Origin: Pseudanabaena biceps
Lineage (GTDB): Bacteria > Cyanobacteriota > Cyanobacteriia > Pseudanabaenales > Pseudanabaenaceae
Assembly: GCA_013361095.1 (NCBI GenBank)
Contig: JAATWA010000004.1
Location: 1 to 64,000, forward strand
DNA length: 64,000 nt
Direction: 5' to 3'
Shown here: one piece after another, positions 47,259 to 54,918 of the stretch
Layout of the letters: each line of letters begins with the position of its first letter
Numbering within the stretch: position 1 is the stretch's first letter
Program-made: the position numbers and the translations under genes
Notes under the pieces: model-generated
Database searches by the model: none
Seen by the model: only the letters and a program-made list of their open reading frames with translations
What the model was told of the DNA's origin: nothing

Positions 47259-47672
47259 ATGAATATCAAATCCCTCAGTCCTCTACTTTCAAGTGTTGCT
47301 TTAGTAGGTTTTATCGGAGTTACTGATGTAGCTGTTCGCTCATTCGCTCCTCAATTTCAATCTTCGGCGATCGCTGAAGCTATGCCTGTTAAAAAAGCCC
47401 AAGCAGACTCGCCTTCTGAAAAAACTGAAGCACAGAAGCATATTGAAACCATTACCAAAAATAAGGGACAGATTGGTGGAGGCGATCAGTTACGTCGCTG
47501 GTTCTTCGGCGACCTCATGCCATTAGGAGTACAACCAGGTGGAGCTGGTATGGTTGTAAGTCTATACAGCAAGACTCATGATGTCACATTTTCCTACTGT
47601 GCTACTTATGATGTAGTAGTCGCGGTTAAGAAAGGGCGGGTAGTTACATTCCCTGCGAATGAAGTTAAATAA
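47259..47672 (+). CDS. Exported protein of unknown function
   Basis: The 137-residue protein starts MNIKSLSPLLSSVALVGFIG after a GGAGA ribosome binding site. It has a signal-like hydrophobic N-terminus, a polar linker (AQADSPSEKTEAQKHIETIT) and a compact C-terminal part (RRWFFGDLMPLGVQPGGAGM, DVTFSYCATYDVVVAVKKGR). The family was not recognised. It is the first gene of the redox cluster. Confidence 0.65.
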   Translation: MNIKSLSPLLSSVALVGFIGVTDVAVRSFAPQFQSSAIAEAMPVKKAQADSPSEKTEAQKHIETITKNKGQIGGGDQLRRWFFGDLMPLGVQPGGAGMVVSLYSKTHDVTFSYCATYDVVVAVKKGRVVTFPANEVK

Positions 47673-47796
47673 TTGATGTTGTGTAGAGCGAATATTTAAA
47701 CTCACTCTCAGCCCCCGTTTTGACATTGAGCGGGGGCAAATTGATTCTTTTTTACTAATAGTCTTTTTACTAATATTCTCTGCACCTACCAATCAT

Positions 47797-48504
47797 ATGG
47801 ATTTAAAAGACACTTTAGCTTTACTACATCCTGCGATCGCGATTGCATTTGTATTCCCATTGATTGGTATCGCCATCAATCGTTCTTGGTTGACTCGTCA
47901 ACGCCGTTTGCAGGCTGCAAATGGAGAGAAGAGTAAGATCCCCCCGAGTGTTGGTTCCGAGCATTTAGCGATCGGTTACTGGCTTAGCGGATCGGTGGTG
48001 GGGGTGGCGCTATTAGGAATGGCATTTCCGATCTTTTCTAAGATGATAGAACACGATTCTTTCACCAAAGAGCCATTTCGGGCTACCTTTGTTGCAATTT
48101 TGTTTGCTGCTTCTGTGGCTTCAATGGTATTTCTCTATCGAGCTACAAGCAAAGTATGGCGCGGAATTTTTGCGACCTTAACTGGGATGGGATTGATTTT
48201 ATTGGGTTCGCAACCAGAGATTTATCGTCGCGATAGTGAGTGGTTATTTTCTCACTACTATTATGGAATAGCGGCAGCTTTGTTGATGATTTTCTCAGTG
48301 GCGATCGTGCAGGATATTTACCAAGATCGTAAAAATCGCTGGCGAACTGTGCACATTCTACTTAACATCTTTGCGACTTTACTGTTTCTAGGACAGAGCA
48401 TGACTGGCGTAAGAGACTTGTTGTCGATTCCTTACAGTTGGCAAGCATCTTATATATCTAAATGCGATTTTAAAAATAAAACCTGTCCACAGGTGGTCAA
48501 ATAA
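47797..48504 (+). CDS. DUF4079 membrane protein
   Basis: The 235-residue protein has about six hydrophobic helices, starting MDLKDTLALLHPAIAIAFVF. Length, helix pattern and the LLHPAIAI and LNIFATLLFLGQSMTGVRDL segments fit DUF4079, a family mainly of cyanobacteria and plastids with a cytochrome b561/ferric-reductase-like layout. The C-terminus has two cysteines (KCDFKNKTCPQ). It lies 101 bases before a membrane-anchored FNR-ferredoxin gene, suggesting a membrane electron path. Confidence 0.75.
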   Translation: MDLKDTLALLHPAIAIAFVFPLIGIAINRSWLTRQRRLQAANGEKSKIPPSVGSEHLAIGYWLSGSVVGVALLGMAFPIFSKMIEHDSFTKEPFRATFVAILFAASVASMVFLYRATSKVWRGIFATLTGMGLILLGSQPEIYRRDSEWLFSHYYYGIAAALLMIFSVAIVQDIYQDRKNRWRTVHILLNIFATLLFLGQSMTGVRDLLSIPYSWQASYISKCDFKNKTCPQVVK

Positions 48505-48605
48505 AGATTCTAGAGTTTTGAATAGCCGATGGTTAGAGCCTCTTATCCTAACTTCTAGATCTCCACCGAAAATATAAAGTTCACTACTATTGATAGAGCT
48601 ATCTA

Positions 48606-49958
48606 ATGTTAGAAGATATTAGGGGCATCCCAAATCCATTGTTTAGGGCTTTAGCTTCTGGACTTTTTTTAAGTACAGTGGTGACAATCCCCGCCACTGC
48701 TGTGCTTTTATTGTTAAATCCTAAGAATGAATCCACACATAAATTAATTGTTTATGCAGCGATCGCTAGTGCTGCTGTCGGTACAGTTAGCGGTCTTGCC
48801 GTTGGAAAAAGTAAACCTACGGCTTCTGAAACTGCGGAAGATGATGCTAGAGAAACAGAATGGAAAGATTGGCGCAAATTTGTTGTCGATCGCAAAGTTA
48901 AAGAGAGTGAAAGCATTACATCTTTTTATCTAAAACCAGTGGATGATGGAATGATTCCCCAATTCGTGTCTGGGCAATTTCTCACGATTCAGCTAGATAT
49001 TTCCGAGCAGTCGAAGCCTGTAATCCGCACCTATTCACTTTCTGATTACATCGAGTCAACCTCTCATTATCGACTCTCGATTAAGCGCGAACCTGCTCCT
49101 CCTGACACGATCGCACCTGCTGGGATCGCTTCTAATTTTATGCACGATCGCATTAATGAAGGCTCGATAATTTTGGCAAAGCCTCCCGCTGGCAAGTTTG
49201 TGCTGGACGTGAATAGTTCGCAACCTGCGGTCTTAATCAGCAATGGTGTCGGCATTACGCCGATGATTAGCATGGCAAAAGCTGCTAGTTTGCTGAATCC
49301 ACAAAGACATATCTGGTTTTTACATGGGGCGAGAGATGGAAGTCTCCACGCATTTCGCGATGAAGTCAATGTGATCGCAGAGCGTAATCCTAATTTGCAT
49401 ATAGTTTATTGCTATAGTCGTCCTAACTTAACTGATGAAGGCAAGTATCAACGTAAAGGTTATGTTGATATCGATTTGATTAAGAATGTAGTTGCGCCAG
49501 AAATGCAGAACTTATGCGGTTCGACAGATGCACAATATTTTCTCTGTGGCTCTCCATCATTTATGGATTCACTCCGAGATGGTCTAAGAGAATGGGATGT
49601 TCCTGATAATAAGGTTCTATTTGAGTCTTTTGCTAAAGCTAAGCCCAAGAAGAGAGAACAAGCTCAAGGGCTAACTCAAGAATCAACTCAAGAGCATGAT
49701 TCTATGGAAATAGTATTTAGCAAGTCTGGTAAAACTCTTAACTGGAGTCCTGCCGATGGCACGATTTTAGAGTTTGCGGAAGCGAACGATATTTTTCCAG
49801 ATCATAGCTGTCGCGTTGGTGTTTGTGGTACTTGTATGTGCAAGATTTCTGAAGGAGAAGTTGATTACGAAGAAACGCCAACGGCTTCTATAGATAGCGG
49901 TTCAGTCTTGATTTGTATTTCTAAGCCCAAGACCGCAAGAGTGGTTCTCGATATCTAG
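48606..49958 (+). CDS. Membrane-anchored FAD reductase fused to a [2Fe-2S] ferredoxin
   Basis: The 450-residue protein has two N-terminal hydrophobic helices (about 13-38 and 48-68), an FNR-type FAD domain (RTYSLSDYI), an NAD(P) domain (LISNGVGITPMISMAKAA, YFLCGSPSFMDSLRDGL) and a C-terminal plant-type ferredoxin (CRVGVCGTC, then LICISKP). The order FAD-NAD-2Fe-2S is like vanillate demethylase or hybrid-cluster reductases. It would pass electrons from NAD(P)H to a partner at the membrane, perhaps DUF4079 upstream. Confidence 0.9.
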   Translation: MLEDIRGIPNPLFRALASGLFLSTVVTIPATAVLLLLNPKNESTHKLIVYAAIASAAVGTVSGLAVGKSKPTASETAEDDARETEWKDWRKFVVDRKVKESESITSFYLKPVDDGMIPQFVSGQFLTIQLDISEQSKPVIRTYSLSDYIESTSHYRLSIKREPAPPDTIAPAGIASNFMHDRINEGSIILAKPPAGKFVLDVNSSQPAVLISNGVGITPMISMAKAASLLNPQRHIWFLHGARDGSLHAFRDEVNVIAERNPNLHIVYCYSRPNLTDEGKYQRKGYVDIDLIKNVVAPEMQNLCGSTDAQYFLCGSPSFMDSLRDGLREWDVPDNKVLFESFAKAKPKKREQAQGLTQESTQEHDSMEIVFSKSGKTLNWSPADGTILEFAEANDIFPDHSCRVGVCGTCMCKISEGEVDYEETPTASIDSGSVLICISKPKTARVVLDI

Positions 49959-49965
49959 AAGATCT

Positions 49966-49994
49966 TGGTGTGCGGCGCTTTGCACCGCACACCA
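49966..49994 (+). terminator. Hairpin after the FNR-ferredoxin gene
   Basis: A 10-bp stem (TGGTGTGCGG/CCGCACACCA) continues past one mismatch into a GC-TTT-GC tip. There is no strong T run. It separates the reductase from the aquaporin gene. Confidence 0.6.
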
Positions 49995-50027
49995 CTCTAA
50001 ATTCTTTTGCATTTTCGGGAGTAGTAA

Positions 50028-50810
50028 ATGAATGTGATAGAATATGCGATAGAGGCTCTTTGTTTGGGTGTATTTTTGACTGTAGCTACTTTAGTTACGG
50101 CTATTTTCCAACTTCCTAATTCTCCCATTCATCAAGCGATCGCCGATCCCTTGTTAAGACGCTTTTTGATTGGTGTAGCGATTGGGCTAACCGCGATCGC
50201 AATTATTTATTCCCCTTTAGGAAAGCGATCGGGCGCACATATTAATCCTGCGGTGACATTAACCTTCTGGCGACTTAAAAAAATTCGCACAATCGATGCT
50301 TGTTTTTATATATTGGCTCAGGCTCTTGGTGCAATCTTAGGTGTCTGGTTTGCTGGCATTCTACTTGGTATAGCGATCGCCGATCCAGCCGTAAACTATA
50401 TTGCTACAGTTCCAAGTTCGGCAGGTGAGTTAAGCGCTTTCTTAGTTGAATTTATCCTTTCATTAGGAATGATGACTTTAATTCTTAATATGTCTAATCA
50501 TCCAAAGCTTTCCCAATTAACGGGATTGTTTGCTGGGATGTTATTGGTCATTTACATTACGATCGCCGCACCGATTTCTGGGATGAGTATAAATCCTGCG
50601 CGATCGCTAGGATCGGCTATTCCTGCTCAAGCATGGCATGGCTTTTGGATTTATTGTATCGCGCCACCACTGGGAATGATCTTTGCTTCAGAAGTCTATC
50701 TGCGAATGATAGTCAAAGAGAAAAGCCGCGCCGAGTTATGCTGTAAACTTTGTCCGAATAGTTCTACTCGATGTATTAGTCCAGTCTGCTGCCAAATGTG
50801 CAAGCTGTAG
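50028..50810 (+). CDS. Aquaporin/MIP-family channel with cysteine-rich C-terminus
   Basis: The 260-residue protein has six helices and both NPA loops: GAHINPAVTLTFWRL and ISGMSINPARSLGSAIPA. The Arg after the second NPA is conserved. The last 25 residues contain seven cysteines (ELCCKLCPNS, then TRCISPVCCQMCKL), which is unusual for aquaporins and might bind metal or respond to redox. Permeation of water, glycerol or peroxide cannot be told from sequence. Confidence 0.9.
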   Translation: MNVIEYAIEALCLGVFLTVATLVTAIFQLPNSPIHQAIADPLLRRFLIGVAIGLTAIAIIYSPLGKRSGAHINPAVTLTFWRLKKIRTIDACFYILAQALGAILGVWFAGILLGIAIADPAVNYIATVPSSAGELSAFLVEFILSLGMMTLILNMSNHPKLSQLTGLFAGMLLVIYITIAAPISGMSINPARSLGSAIPAQAWHGFWIYCIAPPLGMIFASEVYLRMIVKEKSRAELCCKLCPNSSTRCISPVCCQMCKL

Positions 50811-50980
50811 CTTCCACAAAATGATTGTTTGCTGAGCGATCGCTTAAAAAACGTTCTTGAAATATCAGCTAATTTCAATTAACTTTTAATACATCTCTAA
50901 CTCACATAAATAATTCCTCGAATAGAATAGTTATATAGTTTCTCAATTGTATTGCGGTAGACATCTATGTTAGAACAAGC

Positions 50981-51037
50981 CCAAAGCCCAAAAGAGAGTC
51001 GTGGCGCTTAGCGCCACGACTCTCTTTTGGGCTTTGG
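50981..51037. terminator. Long perfect hairpin, 27-bp stem, TTA loop
   Basis: CCAAAGCCCAAAAGAGAGTC plus GTGGCGC pairs perfectly with the second arm around a TTA loop. It lies between the aquaporin and SDR genes, 170 bases after the aquaporin stop. There is no T tract; it may be a terminator or a dispersed hairpin element. Confidence 0.8.
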
Positions 51038-51107
51038 GGTGATAGCTATACTAGCCTGTCGAGGACTTCACATCGATACGATTGCAAATTTTAACACGGT
51101 AAAAATC

Positions 51108-51914
51108 ATGAAGCTGGATGGAAAGGTTGCTCTAGTTACAGGAAGCAGTGGTGGCATCGGTCAAGGTATTGCGATTCGCTTGGCAAAGGAAGGCGCTAAA
51201 GTCGTTGTCAACTATCGCTCTAATCCTCAAGGTGCAGAAGAAACTCTAAATGCTATCAAAGCAACTGGTGGCGATTGCATGATGGCTGATGGATTCTGCG
51301 ATAACGATCGCGGCTATAGTATTGGAGCTGATTTGGGAATGGTTGATGACGTTCGCAAATTAATCGATGAGAGTATCAAGCATTTTGGCACACTTGATAT
51401 TTTGGTTAATAATGCTGGGATTGAGAAACACGCTGATTTTTGGGATGTTACCGAAAAAGATTTTGAAGCGGTGATGAATATCAATTTTAAGGGTGTTTTC
51501 TTTGCGACTCAATCCTTCGTTAAACATCAAATGAGCGAGGGTAAACGCAATGGACGCATCATTAACATTAGCTCCGTTCATGAAGAATTGCCTTTTCCTC
51601 ACTTTACAGCTTACTGTGCTAGTAAAGGTGCTTTAAAAATGATGACTCGTAACTTGTCAGTAGAGCTTGGATCGCTAGGCATCACCATCAACAATGTTGC
51701 CCCTGGTGCGATCGAGACTCCAATTAATAAGGCGCTTCTCAATGACCCTTCTAAATTGGAGCCATTGCTAAAAAATATTCCTCTGGGACGGTTGGGACAG
51801 CCTGAAGATGTTGCTTCCGTAGTTGCCTTTTTAGCATCCGATGAGGCTCGCTATATTACTGGTTCAACAGTAGTAGTGGATGGTGGTCTGCTTTGGAACT
51901 ACCAAGAGCAGTAA
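51108..51914 (+). CDS. SDR oxidoreductase, glucose 1-dehydrogenase-like, with an insertion
   Basis: The 268-residue protein starts MKLDGKVALVTGSSGGIGQG. It has NNAGIEKHADF, the catalytic SSVHEELPFP and YCASKGALKMM, and the C-terminal GSTVVVDGG typical of glucose 1-dehydrogenase-like SDRs. Between GGDC and IGADLG there are about 14 additional residues (MMADGFCDNDRGYS), where relatives join directly. The frame is open upstream of 51108 but begins in the hairpin, so the ATG at 51108 is preferred. Confidence 0.85.
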   Translation: MKLDGKVALVTGSSGGIGQGIAIRLAKEGAKVVVNYRSNPQGAEETLNAIKATGGDCMMADGFCDNDRGYSIGADLGMVDDVRKLIDESIKHFGTLDILVNNAGIEKHADFWDVTEKDFEAVMNINFKGVFFATQSFVKHQMSEGKRNGRIINISSVHEELPFPHFTAYCASKGALKMMTRNLSVELGSLGITINNVAPGAIETPINKALLNDPSKLEPLLKNIPLGRLGQPEDVASVVAFLASDEARYITGSTVVVDGGLLWNYQEQ

Positions 51915-51921
51915 GAAGATC

Positions 51922-53016
51922 ATGAGTCTTAAACTTCAGAATATATTTTTTGCGATCGCCATTTCTGCAACTGGGCTGGCTGTTCAAGAGCCTTTTTTAT
52001 TAGGACAAATCTCTGCGCGATCGCCTTATGCGAAAACTTGGTCGATCGCCCAAGCTCAGACAGCTACTGTAACTGCGGTTGACTCTGTGGGGATTACAGT
52101 TTCAGATATGGATAAAGCCATTCAGTTTTACTCTGAGGTTTTGTCCTTCCAAAAAATATCTGATGTCGAGGTCTTAGGCTCTGAATACGAACGCCTCCAA
52201 GGTTTGTTTGGAGTGCGTTTGAGAGTTGTAAAAATGCGGCTGGGTGAAGAGATTCTGGAATTAACGGAATATCTCACGCCTAAGGGTAGACCGATTCCTG
52301 TCGATTCGCGCAGTAACGATCGCTGGTTTCAACATATTGCGATCGCTGTCAGCGACATGGATAAAGCCTATGAAATTCTTCGTAAATTTAAGGTGCAACA
52401 TGCTTCGACAGCCCCGCAAAGAATTCCTGACACCAATAAAGCCGCCGCAGGAATTCGCGCTTTCTACTTCAAAGATCCTGACGGGCATAATTTAGAAATT
52501 ATTTATTTCCCTAAAGGTAAGGGCGATCCGAAATGGCAAGAGAATCAGGGGCAGCAGAATTCCCAACAAGTTTTTTTAGGAATTGACCATACGGCGATCG
52601 TTGTCAGTAATACGGATGCGAGTTTGAAGTTTTATCGCGATGTTCTAGGACTCAAACTGGCAGGTGAAAGTGAAAACTTTGGCACTGAGCAAGAGCATCT
52701 CAATAATGTGTTTGGAGCCAAGTTACACATTAGTGGGTTAAAAGCCCCATCAGGTTTAGGAATTGAGTTTCTAGATTATTTGTCTCCAAGCGATGGCAAG
52801 CCTTTCCCCTCCGATGCGAAGCCCAATGATTTGCTGCATTGGCAGACTACTTTAGTTGTCAATGATACTAAGGCGATCGCGCAAAAGTTGCGAAATTCAC
52901 GCACAATTTTCATCTCACCCGATGTAGTCGCAATTCCTTCTCTTTCTTTAGGGTTTAAGCGCGGATTTTTAGTTAGAGATCCCGATGGTCATGCCCTGAG
53001 GATTATCGAAAAATAA
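51922..53016 (+). CDS. Exported protein with two VOC (glyoxalase-like) domains
   Basis: The 364-residue protein has a signal-like N-terminus (MSLKLQNIFFAIAISATGLA), then two VOC domains: about 50-205 (VDSVGITVSDMDKAIQFYSE, FYFKDPDGHNLEIIYFP) and about 215-364 (GIDHTAIVVSNTDASLKFYR, LVRDPDGHALRIIEK). Metal-ligand positions (H and E) are visible in the second domain and partly changed in the first (VDSVGI in place of a His-containing strand). VOC domains bind metal for glyoxalase, dioxygenase or resistance functions. It follows the SDR with eight bases between. Confidence 0.85.
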   Translation: MSLKLQNIFFAIAISATGLAVQEPFLLGQISARSPYAKTWSIAQAQTATVTAVDSVGITVSDMDKAIQFYSEVLSFQKISDVEVLGSEYERLQGLFGVRLRVVKMRLGEEILELTEYLTPKGRPIPVDSRSNDRWFQHIAIAVSDMDKAYEILRKFKVQHASTAPQRIPDTNKAAAGIRAFYFKDPDGHNLEIIYFPKGKGDPKWQENQGQQNSQQVFLGIDHTAIVVSNTDASLKFYRDVLGLKLAGESENFGTEQEHLNNVFGAKLHISGLKAPSGLGIEFLDYLSPSDGKPFPSDAKPNDLLHWQTTLVVNDTKAIAQKLRNSRTIFISPDVVAIPSLSLGFKRGFLVRDPDGHALRIIEK

Positions 53017-53051
53017 GCGAACGCCTAATCAAAAAAATTATCAATAACATT

Positions 53052-53882
53052 ATGAATATTATTGACAGCCCCGATTTTATATTAGATCTCCAGCAACTTG
53101 CCGCAGCAAGAATCCAATTCCATTATGCAATCCAGCCATTAGCAGCCATCTCCAACGCTCTAGCCGATTCGAGTAATAAAGGATTATTCTGGGACGATCA
53201 ACTAGGATTTATAACCCGCGCAATTACTTCGATTAAGTCATATCGGGTTGCTCTCGATCCGATCACATTGACCCTAGAATTTGTAACCGATCGCGATCAA
53301 GTTATTTCAGTTTTTGCCTTGAGCGATCGCACATTGACTGAAGCTTTTGACTGGATGAAGGCGATCGTTAATGGATTGGGAGGTGCTTCCGATTTTATTA
53401 CCCCAATTTCCTATCCACCCAACGACTTCCCCGACAGCGATCTTGCCCGTGACGCAACTTTCCAACTCCTCAACCTAACTTCAGATTTAGCTGAATACTA
53501 CGCCAGTGCAGATCGTATTCTCCAAAATATAGTCCAACAAGAACCTATGGCATCGGATGTCCGCATCTGGCCGCATCATTTCGACATCGCCACCTTGATT
53601 TCTATCCCAGATGAAATAAATGGACAAGAAAAGTCAGTAGGTATCGGTCTATCCCCAGGGGATGGCAGCTATAACGAGCCTTACTGGTATGTGACTCCCT
53701 ATCCTTATCCCGAAGATCGCAGTAATTTACCGATTCTAGATGGCGATGGGATTTGGCACACAGAAGGCTGGGTTGGGGCTATCCTCACTGCTTCTCAATT
53801 TGGTGAGCCTAAGGCAAGTATCGATCAAGTTAACGCCTTTTTAAAATCTGCGATCGCCGCTTGCAAAAAACTATTAAATTAG
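53052..53882 (+). CDS. Unknown protein of 276 residues
   Basis: The protein (MNIIDSPDFILDLQQLAAAR) has no signal peptide and no membrane segment. It appears alpha/beta with a conserved-looking stretch VRIWPHHFDIATLISIPDE and NEPYWYVTPYPYPEDRSNLP. The His-His-x-Asp in WPHHFD could bind metal; this is only a visual impression. It lies 19 bases before the ferredoxin-cyclase gene and 35 after the VOC gene, so it is probably in the same operon. The family was not recognised. Confidence 0.7.
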   Translation: MNIIDSPDFILDLQQLAAARIQFHYAIQPLAAISNALADSSNKGLFWDDQLGFITRAITSIKSYRVALDPITLTLEFVTDRDQVISVFALSDRTLTEAFDWMKAIVNGLGGASDFITPISYPPNDFPDSDLARDATFQLLNLTSDLAEYYASADRILQNIVQQEPMASDVRIWPHHFDIATLISIPDEINGQEKSVGIGLSPGDGSYNEPYWYVTPYPYPEDRSNLPILDGDGIWHTEGWVGAILTASQFGEPKASIDQVNAFLKSAIAACKKLLN

Positions 53883-53901
53883 ATTGAATGAGGTTGAAAT
53901 T

Positions 53902-54888
53902 ATGTCAAAAATCAATTGTCTACCTGATAAACGTTCTGTCGAGATTAACAAATCTGACACGGTTTTAGAAGCTTTATTGTTAAATGGAATCGAGCATGCC
54001 CACGTCTGCGGTGGGAATGCCTATTGTTCCACTTGTCGAATCATGATTTTAGATGGAGTGCAGCATTGTAGTCCTCCAACTAGCGCTGAAAGAGCTTTAG
54101 CCAAAAAGCTAGATTTCCCCGTCCATGTGCGGCTTGCTTGCCAAACCAAGGTTACGGGAGATGTTTCGATTCGCTGTATGGTGATTGACAATGAGGATAT
54201 TGACATTCTCGAAGGGCAGCTAGCTACAGGTGCTGTGAATAGCGATCGCAATGTAGCTTTGCTAGTTGCCACAATCCGAGGAGAGACCAATTTTGACGAG
54301 GTAAACTTCCACTACGATATTGTCTATATCATGAGCCGCTATTTCCATCGCGTCCAAAAAGTCGTGGGTCAATATGGTGGCATTATCCCTAACGTCATGG
54401 GTATGAAAGTGATGGCAGTATTTGGATTTGAGAAAAACAGTAGTTTAGCCGCAGAGAGAGCGGTATGGGCGGGTTTGGAACTGCTCAAAACTATAGCGGA
54501 ATTGAATATTTTCTTAAAGAAGTTATCTTACAGCCCACTAAATGTGAGCATCGGCATTCACTATGGTGCTGCTGTCCTAGTTCCGATAGATCCCAGCAAG
54601 CCCAATTTTCTTACGCCTTTGGGCGATATTGTAAATTCAGCCGTTCGAATTGAGGCGGCTAATCAAGAAGTTGGCAGTGATTTATTAGTATCTGAATCTA
54701 TTTACAAACAAGTCAATGACAAAGCGATTATCAATCGCAGTGGTAACTTAACCTTACATAAAACCGAGTTTAAGGTTTACGAAGTTACTGGGATGCAAGG
54801 AAATCCGCCTAAGGTCGCCAAGGTAGCAGAATCTAATGCTCCTGCACCTAAGCGATTCATGTCTTTCCTTCAAAAGTTCTTTAAATAA
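53902..54888 (+). CDS. [2Fe-2S] ferredoxin fused to a class III cyclase-like domain lacking metal aspartates
   Basis: The 328-residue protein (MSKINCLPDKRSVEINKSDT; a TTG at 53884 is an alternative start) has an N-terminal ferredoxin with C36, C42, C45 and C80 (CGGNAYCSTC) and a C-terminal adenylate/guanylate cyclase fold (about 115-315). In active enzymes the first strand has a metal-binding Asp (F-x-D-I-x-G). Here the motif is VATIRG with Thr124. The second (GDxxMAVFG) is MGMKVMAVFG with Met168. The NxxxR transition-state pair is kept in GDIVNSAVRIE. The protein may be a redox-dependent nucleotide sensor or a pseudoenzyme rather than an active cyclase. It lies 30 bases before the GMC gene. 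Confidence 0.85.
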   Translation: MSKINCLPDKRSVEINKSDTVLEALLLNGIEHAHVCGGNAYCSTCRIMILDGVQHCSPPTSAERALAKKLDFPVHVRLACQTKVTGDVSIRCMVIDNEDIDILEGQLATGAVNSDRNVALLVATIRGETNFDEVNFHYDIVYIMSRYFHRVQKVVGQYGGIIPNVMGMKVMAVFGFEKNSSLAAERAVWAGLELLKTIAELNIFLKKLSYSPLNVSIGIHYGAAVLVPIDPSKPNFLTPLGDIVNSAVRIEAANQEVGSDLLVSESIYKQVNDKAIINRSGNLTLHKTEFKVYEVTGMQGNPPKVAKVAESNAPAPKRFMSFLQKFFK

Positions 54889-54918
54889 ATCTTCGTTTTC
54901 AAATATATAGGAAAATCT

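Noticed and set aside
50967..51011. Fourteen-codon ORF inside the 50981 hairpin as a leader peptide
   Set aside because: It arises from the hairpin arm and has no ribosome binding site.
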